16,832 bases of DNA from assembly GCA_050010115.1 (NCBI GenBank), contig JBEKLQ010000092.1:1-16832 (forward strand). The letters are read 5' to 3'. Shown here piece after piece: positions 1 to 5,848 of the stretch (positions are counted from its first letter, which is position 1; each line of letters starts with the position of its first letter). A program made the position numbers and the translations under genes. This DNA comes from JAKACA01 sp050010115 (GTDB lineage: Bacteria > Actinomycetota > Acidimicrobiia > Acidimicrobiales > Bog-793). The notes under the pieces were generated by a model. That model had not been told where the DNA came from, ran no database searches, and saw only the letters and a list, made by a program, of their open reading frames with translations.

Positions 1-93
1 ATCGAAGCAGGCGAAACTCCCTGCGGAAGGCGAGCGGGCACGACTGTTACACCCGGATGCTTTGATAGAGCTTGTGGTCACCGACTTCGGTGA

Positions 94-113
94 ACCCAGG
101 GGCGAACCTGGGT
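94..113 (-). terminator. Hairpin downstream of tRNA-Ala, possible terminator
   Basis: A perfect 7-bp stem (ACCCAGG at 94-100 with CCTGGGT at 107-113) closes a 6-base loop. It lies 13 bases beyond the 3' end of the minus-strand tRNA-Ala, where a terminator would sit. There is no run of T after the stem, which is common for actinobacterial terminators but leaves the call weak. Positions 1-93 show no gene I can support. Confidence 0.35.
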
Positions 114-126
114 GAAGACCATGGGG

Positions 127-199
127 TGGAGGTGAGCGGACTCGAACCGCCGACTTCCACGTTGCGAACGTGGCGCTCTACCAGCTGAGCTACACCCCC
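127..199 (-). tRNA. tRNA-Ala (anticodon CGC)
   Basis: Read on the minus strand, this 73-base sequence folds as a standard cloverleaf. The acceptor stem is GGGGGTG with CACCTCC and the D-loop contains AGCTCAGCTGGTAGAGC. The anticodon stem CCACG/CGTGG holds the loop TTCGCAA, giving anticodon CGC for alanine codon GCG. The T-arm contains GGTTCGAGTCC. The acceptor has a G-U wobble at the third pair (G3-U70), the classic identity element for alanyl-tRNA synthetase, which independently supports alanine. The discriminator base is A, and CCA is not encoded because the following bases are CCC. A perfect 12-base palindrome (CCACCGCGGTGG, 204-215) lies in the 5' leader. Confidence 0.97.
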
Positions 200-295
200 A
201 AGGCCACCGCGGTGGAACCGGACTCCCGGTACGCAGGCCGCTAGGTCGCTCAGGACCCCCCAGGATAGCGGAGGCTCCGAAGGTACCTCTTACCG

Positions 296-348
296 CGACC
301 CGCCACCACGCCGGTGAAACCACAGACCTGAACGGACGTGGCGGGTCG
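296..348. repeat. 11-bp perfect inverted repeat between tRNA-Ala and the dinB remnant
   Basis: CGACCCGCCAC at 296-306 is an exact reverse complement of GTGGCGGGTCG at 338-348, with 31 bases between. No gene is called from 200 to 417, so this is the main structured element in that gap. As RNA it would form a strong GC-rich stem on either strand. It could end transcripts entering from the right, lie in the leader of tRNA-Ala, or be the scar of a small mobile repeat. The sequence does not decide between these. Confidence 0.5.
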
Positions 349-417
349 TCAGGAGAATCGCCACACGCCGAGCAGCCAAGAGAGCACCACCTTCCGGTGG
401 TCTGGGACAGTGGCTTC

Positions 418-717
418 ATGACCGAGATTCCGGCAGAGAACTACGCCATGGGCTGGGCGGGCGATACCCGAGTTGCTCCTCCTCGCGTCGGAGGCGAGCG
501 CGAGATCCTGACCGGTGTCCTCGACTGGCACCGCCAGACGTTCGAGCTCAAGTGTTCGGACCTCTCACCGGAGCGGCTGTCCGAGAAGGGCATACCTCCG
601 TCCGGGCTCAGCTTGCACGGCCTGCTCCGCCATCTGGCCGCTGTGGAACGTTGGTAGTTCTGCAAGCAGTTTGCCGGGGAAGACGTGCCCAACCTGTACT
701 GCCGACGAGAACTCAGG
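418..717 (+). pseudogene. Broken DinB-like (DUF664) protein gene
   Basis: The reading frame from the ATG at 418 encodes about 79 residues that look like the N-terminal half of a DUF664/mini-DinB protein. It includes GGEREILTGVLDWHRQTF, a KC pair, and GLSLHGLLRHLAAVERW. Full-length relatives are around 160-190 residues, with a metal-binding four-helix bundle. Here a TAG at 655-657 stops the frame where the family usually continues with an aromatic residue. The same frame then resumes as FCKQFAGEDVPNLYC, a typical continuation, before losing similarity near 700. A second frame (CTADEN, about 697) looks more family-like from there, suggesting an added frameshift. The C-terminal half is not recognisable, and downstream sequence runs into the 3' end of the opposing membrane-protein gene. 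I read it as a decayed gene. A GTG at 397 is an alternative start. Confidence 0.7.
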
Positions 718-793
718 GTGGCAGGTCCGCTGGCCCCGCCCAAGTGGCCAACCAAGGTGGCCAGGGGCAAAGCAGATGCTCAGTGTACGGCTG

Positions 794-1528
794 CTACGAA
801 CCGCCCGATGTCACTGACCAGCCCGAGCCGGACAACGCCCCGACGGAACGGGCATAGCTGCTGGCGGCGCTGGCGAGGTCGCTCCCGCGGTACCCATCGG
901 ATGCGAACCGCGCGGCCCCCGCAGTCGGGCCCGTACCAGACGCGTACCGGGCGCCCACTGTCATGACGTGCCGGCGATTCTCAAGGGCTTCGGAGGCGTG
1001 CCGACGAGTCTCGATTGCGATCACCTTCTGCGCTCGCTCGACCGCCAGCCGATGGAAGTGAATCAGCAGCGCAACGTAGGCGGCGGTGAAAGCGAGGGTG
1101 AGCAACGCCAGGTCCCACAGGACCCGTGCGCCGGGGATGATGCCGACCAGGAGGAACAGCACGGTGGCGCCGGCAAGGACGCTCACTACTTGCCGACGAC
1201 GGGCGGCAGTTGCCGGAGAAGCCGTCGCGGTGGGGGCGGTCGGCAAGACGTCCTCATAGGCTGCACGTTCGGGCTGGGTGGTTGGGGAGTCGGTAGGCGT
1301 CACCCCGTACCGCTCCTCGTGCAGCCGGAGTGCAGCCGCCGAGAAACCAATCATCGCGCCCGGCACCGAGCGGTTCACCCGATCAGTCGAGCCGCTGGAG
1401 TAGCCGGAAGAAGATAACCGACGATGGTACGCACGGACTCCCGAAGTCAGCTGACGTTCGGAGATCTTCCGCAGCACCATCGGCGTGAGGGCCACGACCC
1501 ACACCACCGCCAGGACTATCAGGATCAT
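794..1528 (-). CDS. Three-helix membrane protein resembling SepX/GLPR (Rv0996-like)
   Basis: The predicted product has 244 residues. It starts with a hydrophobic helix (residues 1-19, ending TPMVLR), followed by a basic and polar linker of about 90 residues. Two adjacent hydrophobic helices (about 113-133 and 137-157) come next, then a charged helix and a Gly/Ser/Ala-rich tail. This architecture beside moeA matches the actinobacterial family that includes mycobacterial Rv0996, corynebacterial GLPR and Streptomyces SepX. Known members are membrane proteins of the division machinery, and GLPR binds the MoeA-like protein Glp. I chose the ATG at 1528 because GAGGA lies 5 bases upstream. The GTG at 1540 has its purine run too close. 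It is last in a leftward moeA-moaA-moaC group. Assignment rests on architecture and neighbourhood rather than a diagnostic motif, so function is inferred. Confidence 0.68.
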   Translation of the reverse strand: MILIVLAVVWVVALTPMVLRKISERQLTSGVRAYHRRLSSSGYSSGSTDRVNRSVPGAMIGFSAAALRLHEERYGVTPTDSPTTQPERAAYEDVLPTAPTATASPATAARRRQVVSVLAGATVLFLLVGIIPGARVLWDLALLTLAFTAAYVALLIHFHRLAVERAQKVIAIETRRHASEALENRRHVMTVGARYASGTGPTAGAARFASDGYRGSDLASAASSYARSVGALSGSGWSVTSGGS

Positions 1529-1568
1529 GACGTTCCTCACCGTCCTCGTACCGTCCCCTGCTCTTCGG

Positions 1569-1589
1569 GAGACCCTACAAGAGGGTCTC
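1569..1589 (-). terminator. Perfect 8-bp hairpin between moaC and the membrane-protein gene
   Basis: GAGACCCT at 1569-1576 pairs exactly with AGGGTCTC at 1582-1589 around a 5-base loop. It begins 7 bases after the moaC stop codon and ends about 40 bases before the next start. It could terminate or attenuate moaC transcription, or stabilise the upstream transcript. There is no T-run on the minus strand, so a bare intrinsic terminator is uncertain. Confidence 0.5.
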
Positions 1590-1595
1590 GTTCGG

Positions 1596-2081
1596 TTAGT
1601 GGATTTCCGGGCGGCGCCAGATCCCCGAGCGTCCTCCCATCTTCTCCCAGAGGCAGAGGTCGCCGATCATCATCGATCGGTCAGCCGACTTGCACATGTC
1701 GTAGATTGTCAGCGCCGCCACGGCACAAGCCGTCAGCGCCTCCATCTCGACACCCGTACGGTCGACAGCCTCTACTTGGGTCTCCACCTCGACGTGGTCG
1801 TCGCCGATCGTGAAGTTGATCAACACCCCTCCGATTAGGAGGGGGTGACAGAGCGGGATGAGCTCGGCAGTCCGTTTTGCCGCCTGGATGCCCGCGATTC
1901 GAGCCGCCCCGAGGACGTCCCCCTTGTTGATGGCGTTGGAGGCGATCGCGACGGTCGTCTCCGGGAGCATCTGCACCTTGCAGCGGGCGAGGGCCCTTCG
2001 GTGCGTCGTCTCCTTGGGGGTGACGTCCACCATCCGCGCCCGACCTAACGGGTCGATGTGGGTGAGGCCACGCTCGGGCAT
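1596..2081 (-). CDS. moaC: Cyclic pyranopterin monophosphate synthase MoaC
   Basis: MoaC converts the MoaA product, 3',8-cyclo-7,8-dihydro-GTP, into cyclic pyranopterin monophosphate, the second half of the first step of molybdenum cofactor synthesis. It acts in the cytoplasm as a hexamer. The 161-residue length is normal. The family signature is complete: LTHID near the start, MVDVTPKETTHR, NKGDV with the active-site lysine at 53, ARIAGIQAAKRT, the LCHPL motif (78-79 Cys-His), TGVEMEALTA, and YDMCK with catalytic Asp128 and Lys131. The ATG at 2081 aligns with the usual MoaC start, but no clear ribosome-binding site precedes it. The 120-base gap to moaA contains a TTGACA on the minus strand without a convincing -10. 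It follows moaA and moeA on the same strand, as expected for a cofactor operon. Confidence 0.96.
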   Translation of the reverse strand: MPERGLTHIDPLGRARMVDVTPKETTHRRALARCKVQMLPETTVAIASNAINKGDVLGAARIAGIQAAKRTAELIPLCHPLLIGGVLINFTIGDDHVEVETQVEAVDRTGVEMEALTACAVAALTIYDMCKSADRSMMIGDLCLWEKMGGRSGIWRRPEIH

Positions 2082-2204
2082 TGGGCGAGTTTAGGAGAGG
2101 CCTGGCTTGGCTGTCGCCTCGATGCCCTTCACCTGGGAGGACGCGACGAGCCTGCGAATTCGTCACGCAGAACCACCAGTTCCCGGTCTGTCAAGCTGAC
2201 TTCG

Positions 2205-3230
2205 TCAGCCGCCGATCTGGCTCATCGATCGTCGGGGGCGCACGAAATCGACTTTCCCGATCCGGTGCCCGGCCCATTTGAGCCCGACGGCATGGGCGGC
2301 CAGGTCGGCCAGCTCGGCGTCCGTGGCGCCATTCCGAAGCGGTGTGCGGAAGTCGTAGTCATCTTGAGCGAACAGGCAGGTCTGGAACGATCCCTCGGCC
2401 GTGAGCCGCACCCGGTCGCAGTCGCCGCAGAATGGCTTCGTGACCGACGGGATGACGCCGATCTCGCCCGCGCCGTCCCGGTAGCGCCACCGGGAGGCCG
2501 GCTCAGGGCCGTGAGCGACCTCTTCGAGCGGATACACGGCATCGATGGCGGCGACGATCTCGTCGGCGGGGACGACCTTGTCCATCGTCCAGGTGCCGCC
2601 GGCGTCGAGGGGCATGAACTCGATGAAACGTGGCTGCACACCGGCCTCACGCCCGAACGTGGCGACCTCGACGATCTCGTCGTCGTTCCAGCCTCTGACC
2701 GCTACTACGTTCACCTTGACTGGATCGAGACCTGCCTTCACGGCAGCCTGGATGCCAGCCAGCACTTGGTCCAGCGCGTCACGACGCGTCATCGCAGCGA
2801 ATCGCTCCGGTCTCAGTGAATCGAGGGACACGTTGATGCGCCGCAGCCCGGCATCCTTGAGCTGAGGAGCGAGCCGTGCCAACTTGGCCCCGTTGGTGGT
2901 AAGCGCCAGGTCCACTGGATCCCCCTCGGGGGTCCGCAGTGCAGCGAGCATCCGTACCAGCCCCGCCAGATCTGCCCGGACAGTCGGCTCGCCACCTGTC
3001 AGCCGGATCGACTCGACGCCGAGATGCTCGACGAACAGGCGAGCAAGCCGCTCGATCTCTTCGAACGTCAGGACCTCGGCTCGGGGCACCCATTTCATGC
3101 CCTCTTCCGGCATGCAGTAGACGCACCGGAAGTTGCACCGGTCGGTCACCGAGATCCGCAGGTCGCGCACGACCCTGCCGAACGAGTCCGTCAGCTGCCG
3201 AGCGCCTCCGAGGAGCGTGACCGAGGTCAT
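2205..3230 (-). CDS. moaA: GTP 3',8-cyclase MoaA (radical SAM)
   Basis: MoaA is the radical-SAM enzyme that rearranges GTP to 3',8-cyclo-7,8-dihydro-GTP at the start of molybdenum cofactor synthesis. The predicted protein is 341 residues, standard length. The N-terminal radical-SAM cluster motif CNFRCVYC supplies Cys32, Cys36 and Cys39. LTGGEPTVR (77-85) is the SAM-contacting region. A second cluster is formed by Cys268, Cys271 and Cys285 in FCGDCDRVRLTAEG and the following TCLF. The chain ends in Gly-Gly (340-341), the C-terminal tail required for catalysis in characterised MoaA proteins. The ATG at 3230 is preferred over the TTG immediately before it. The ribosome-binding site is weak. It lies 44 bases downstream of moeA and is probably co-transcribed. 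All key residues are present. Confidence 0.97.
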   Translation of the reverse strand: MTSVTLLGGARQLTDSFGRVVRDLRISVTDRCNFRCVYCMPEEGMKWVPRAEVLTFEEIERLARLFVEHLGVESIRLTGGEPTVRADLAGLVRMLAALRTPEGDPVDLALTTNGAKLARLAPQLKDAGLRRINVSLDSLRPERFAAMTRRDALDQVLAGIQAAVKAGLDPVKVNVVAVRGWNDDEIVEVATFGREAGVQPRFIEFMPLDAGGTWTMDKVVPADEIVAAIDAVYPLEEVAHGPEPASRWRYRDGAGEIGVIPSVTKPFCGDCDRVRLTAEGSFQTCLFAQDDYDFRTPLRNGATDAELADLAAHAVGLKWAGHRIGKVDFVRPRRSMSQIGG

Positions 3231-3274
3231 CAACTCAGAATCTACGGCCTGGAAGGCGTCGCCGCGATCGCCGG

Positions 3275-4606
3275 TCAGCCGACCGGGCCGATCGGGAGCA
3301 CTTCGAGCGTCGCGCCCGCGGCCAGCCCATCGCCGTCGGGGAGGATCGCCAGCGCGTTCGCCGCAGCCATGCCTGCCAGCTGATGCGACATCTGGCCGCC
3401 GGCCGAGCGTGCCTCGAGCCGACCGTCGTCGCGCCAGCTCAGTTGGACGCGCACGAGATGCGTCTTGCCGTCCGGCCGCCGCCCGAAGTCTTCACCGGCG
3501 ACCGCAGTCATGGTCGGCGGCGGGGAGGCGGGGTGGCCGGCGAGCACTCGCAGCACCGGCAGGGCGATCGCCTGGTAGCTGACCAGGCACGACACGGGGT
3601 TACCGGGTAGTCCGAATACGGGGAGCAGCCGAGGCTCGCCACCGCCGGCGCGCCCCAGCGCTGGGAGCCACCCGATCACCAACGGCTTCGCCGGGCGTAT
3701 GGCGACGCGGAGCACGTGGACCGCCGCCTCGCCACCGGCGGCCTCGGCCAGGGCGGACAGCACGACTTTCACGTAGTCGAACTCGCCCATGCTGACGCCA
3801 CCGGTGCTGAGCACGGCGTCACATTCGCCGAGCGCTCGCTGCAGGCGCGCCGTCACGGCCTCCTCGGTATCGGCCACGAGACCCAGATCGATCGCCTCGA
3901 AACCGTCCCGACGAACCGTGGCGAGCAGGGCGTGGCGGTTCGAGTCGCGTATCTGCCCCGGCCCAAGGGTCTGGTTGCTCCCGTCAGGGGCGAGCTCGAC
4001 GAGCTCGTCGCCGGTGCTCATCACGCCGACCCGTGGCTTGCGATGAACGGTCACGGCGCCGGCGCCGACGCTCGCCAGCACGCCGATGTAGGCCGGCGTG
4101 AGCACGGCGCCGGCGGGCACCGCCACCGAACCAGCCGTTATGTCGCTCCCGGGTGCCCGTATGTGTACGCCTCGCGGCACCTCGTCGAGCACTCGAACCC
4201 GGCGGACCCCGCCAGAAGCGGCGGCAGGACCAGCGCCCTCGACCGGCTCGGTCCGTTCCACGATGGCGATCCCGTCGGCGCCGTCGGGGATCGGGGCGCC
4301 GGTCATGATCTGGATCGCCTCGCCAGGGCCGACGCCAACCGTCGGCGCAGCACCCGCCGCCAGCACGCCGACCACATCCAGCTCAACGGGGGCGCCGTCG
4401 GTGTCGCCGGACCGGACGGCGTAACCGTCCATGGCGGTGTTCGCGAAGGGTGGCACGTCTTCAGTCGCAAGGACGTCGGCGGCCGTCACACAACCGAGCG
4501 CCTCGTCGATCGGTATCTGCACCGGATCCAACGCGCGGGCATGGGACATCGCCAGCTGTTGTGCTTCCGAGAGCGGCATCATGGTCTCGTCGTCGTGACC
4601 TGGCAC
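3275..4606 (-). CDS. moeA: Molybdopterin molybdenumtransferase MoeA (possible Glp-type division protein)
   Basis: MoeA inserts molybdate into adenylylated molybdopterin to complete the molybdenum cofactor. From the GTG at 4606 the product has 443 residues. The AGGAG motif 5 bases upstream decides this start against a TTG at 4684. The family motifs are intact: PPFANTAMDGYAV (52-64), IMTGAPIPDGADGI (100-113), RAPGSDI (150-156), STGDEL (197-202), GQIRDSN (217-223), STGGVSMGEFDYVK (267-280), RPAKPLVIG (304-312) and GLPGNPVS (332-339). The acidic residues linked to catalysis therefore appear conserved, and an active enzyme is likely. In mycobacteria and corynebacteria the moeA next to the GLPR gene encodes a gephyrin-like division protein, and the membrane-protein gene downstream here raises that second role. 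It is divergent from fmdB across a gap containing CIRCE. Confidence 0.95.
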   Translation of the reverse strand: MPGHDDETMMPLSEAQQLAMSHARALDPVQIPIDEALGCVTAADVLATEDVPPFANTAMDGYAVRSGDTDGAPVELDVVGVLAAGAAPTVGVGPGEAIQIMTGAPIPDGADGIAIVERTEPVEGAGPAAASGGVRRVRVLDEVPRGVHIRAPGSDITAGSVAVPAGAVLTPAYIGVLASVGAGAVTVHRKPRVGVMSTGDELVELAPDGSNQTLGPGQIRDSNRHALLATVRRDGFEAIDLGLVADTEEAVTARLQRALGECDAVLSTGGVSMGEFDYVKVVLSALAEAAGGEAAVHVLRVAIRPAKPLVIGWLPALGRAGGGEPRLLPVFGLPGNPVSCLVSYQAIALPVLRVLAGHPASPPPTMTAVAGEDFGRRPDGKTHLVRVQLSWRDDGRLEARSAGGQMSHQLAGMAAANALAILPDGDGLAAGATLEVLPIGPVG

Positions 4607-4673
4607 GCTGGCTCCTCTCGTACCCGTGGCCGCATGCGGTACCCGCCCGCCCGGATGCTCTCGCCGTATACAC

Positions 4674-4700
4674 TTAGCACTCAAGCAGTGAGAGTGCTAG
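4674..4700. promoter_or_regulatory. CIRCE operator (HrcA binding site)
   Basis: The sequence TTAGCACTC-N9-GAGTGCTAG matches the CIRCE consensus (TTAGCACTC-N9-GAGTGCTAA) at every arm position except the last, with exactly the canonical 9-base spacer. CIRCE is bound by HrcA, which represses chaperone genes until heat stress. It sits 20 bases before the fmdB start codon and 67 bases before the moeA start, so it could act on either. The close position and a TATACA hexamer at 4667-4672 favour fmdB. No groES, groEL, dnaK or hrcA lies in the window. Confidence 0.93.
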
Positions 4701-4720
4701 CGGTGGAGGACCGAAGCGGG

Positions 4721-5056
4721 ATGCCGACCTACGAGTACGCATGCAAGCAGTGTGGGGTGGATCTCGAGGTCGTCCAATCCTTCACCGACGACGCACTGAC
4801 CGTATGCTCGAACTGTGGCGGCGAGCTGAAGAAGGTCTTCGGGAACATCGGGATTGTCTTCAAGGGGAGCGGTTTCTACAAGACCGACAGCCGCTCGGGT
4901 AGCTCGGCGGCGAAGACCGCCGCCACGGACACCTCCACCAGCACCAAAGGGGAGACGAAGTCCGAGCCTGTGAAGGAATCGACCACAAAGTCCGACGGCG
5001 CGCCGGCGGCTGCGACGACGAGCAGCACCACCCCGAAGACCGCCGCGGCCTCTTAG
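4721..5056 (+). CDS. FmdB-family zinc-ribbon protein with disordered tail (Ruc/Rv0991c-like)
   Basis: The 111-residue product starts with the FmdB zinc ribbon: MPTYEYACKQCG, then VCSNCGGELKKVF. This gives two Cys pairs (8/11 and 29/32) able to bind one zinc, and the motif VFKGSGFYKTD ends the folded part near residue 56. The remaining half is a Ser/Thr/Ala/Lys-rich low-complexity tail, probably unstructured. Mycobacterium tuberculosis Rv0991c (Ruc) has the same plan: a zinc ribbon plus disordered C-terminus, redox-controlled chaperone activity, membership of the HrcA regulon and a location near moeA. The CIRCE element just upstream makes the parallel strong. The ATG at 4721 has GGAGGA 10 bases upstream. 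Its TAG overlaps the TAA of the convergent PHP gene by 2 bases. A chaperone role here is inferred. Confidence 0.88.
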   Translation: MPTYEYACKQCGVDLEVVQSFTDDALTVCSNCGGELKKVFGNIGIVFKGSGFYKTDSRSGSSAAKTAATDTSTSTKGETKSEPVKESTTKSDGAPAAATTSSTTPKTAAAS

Positions 5057-5703
5057 CCTCCCGCCGTCGACGGCACGATCCGTCCCCGCCACGACCGGGC
5101 GCGGTCGAAGTGGTGCCCGACGACTCGCCCTCGGCGCACGACCTCCAAGAAACCCGCCGCCCCCTCGTACCACCCCACCTCCACGTAGGCGGCCCCGATG
5201 GCATCGGGAACGTGGGAGTCGGACCCGGCGCCGGCGGCCAGCCCCAAGCGGGCCGCCGTGGCGGCCGCCTCAGCGTTGAGGTGCTCGAGGGAGGTCTTGG
5301 CGTTCCGGGCCTCGACTAGATCCACGAGCCCGTCCGCCGCCAGCTGCTCGAGGACGTCCCGGTTCAACCGGTGGCGAAGGGGGTCGTAGGGGTGGGGCAC
5401 GTAGACAAGGCCGCCTTGGGCACGTATGTGCTCGGCCGCTTCCCTGGCGTTGCGGCACCCCGACGGGATCCGTTCTGACAGGAACAGGCCGATCACCTCG
5501 CCGTCGGGTGTCCGCTGCTCCTGGCCGATCACGACGCGGCAGTCGAGCTCCCCGGAGAGCCGGAGCGCACCGTTGATCGTCCCGTGATCGGTGATGCACA
5601 GCACGTCGATGGCCGACTCGTGCACAGCTGCTGCGAGCTCCTCCGGCGTCGTCGTCGAATCGCCTGACCACATCGTGTGGAGGTGGCAGTCGACCCTGAG
5701 CAT
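5053..5703 (-). CDS. PHP-domain metal-dependent phosphoesterase
   Basis: The product is a PHP-domain hydrolase of 216 residues from the ATG at 5703. Metal-ligand motifs appear in order: DCHLHT (His7, His9), SGDS (Asp15), ITDHGTING (His40), IGQEQ (Glu62), VPHPYD (His104), VEARN (Glu131) and GSDSHVPDAIG (Asp162, His164). These are the ligands of the usual trinuclear metal site. Stand-alone PHP proteins of this size include 3',5'-nucleoside bisphosphate phosphatases and histidinol-phosphatase-like enzymes, and the substrate cannot be read from sequence. The frame is open to an ATG at 5838, adding 45 Arg/Gly/Glu-rich residues. I prefer 5703 because the fold begins there and GAGGAG lies 12 bases upstream. 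It is last in the AIM24-tldD-tldE group, starting 145 bases after tldE (10 bases with the long start). Confidence 0.88.
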   Translation of the reverse strand: MLRVDCHLHTMWSGDSTTTPEELAAAVHESAIDVLCITDHGTINGALRLSGELDCRVVIGQEQRTPDGEVIGLFLSERIPSGCRNAREAAEHIRAQGGLVYVPHPYDPLRHRLNRDVLEQLAADGLVDLVEARNAKTSLEHLNAEAAATAARLGLAAGAGSDSHVPDAIGAAYVEVGWYEGAAGFLEVVRRGRVVGHHFDRARSWRGRIVPSTAGG

Positions 5704-5848
5704 GCCCGGCGCCAACTCCTCAGCGAGATGCGGATGCCGGGCGATCGCCCCTTTGCTGGGCCTACGCCGCTCGCCTCCAGCCTCGCCTGCCCGGCCGCCC
5801 TCGTACCTGCTCTCCGAGCTAGGAGGCCCGCCAGGCATCGGTGCTCGG

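Noticed and set aside
845..880. RRNGH text resembling the C-terminal RHNGH motif of DUF664 downstream of the dinB remnant
   Set aside because: The match is five residues, lies inside the opposing membrane-protein gene, and the flanking residues do not fit the family.
2171..2176. TTGACA on the minus strand between moaA and moaC as a moaC promoter
   Set aside because: No acceptable -10 hexamer lies at the right distance, and co-transcription with moaA is a simpler reading.
3716..4720. Long plus-strand open frame opposite moeA that runs into fmdB
   Set aside because: It is antisense to moeA, which has complete family motifs. Only the part from the ATG at 4721 has protein similarity and its own ribosome-binding site.
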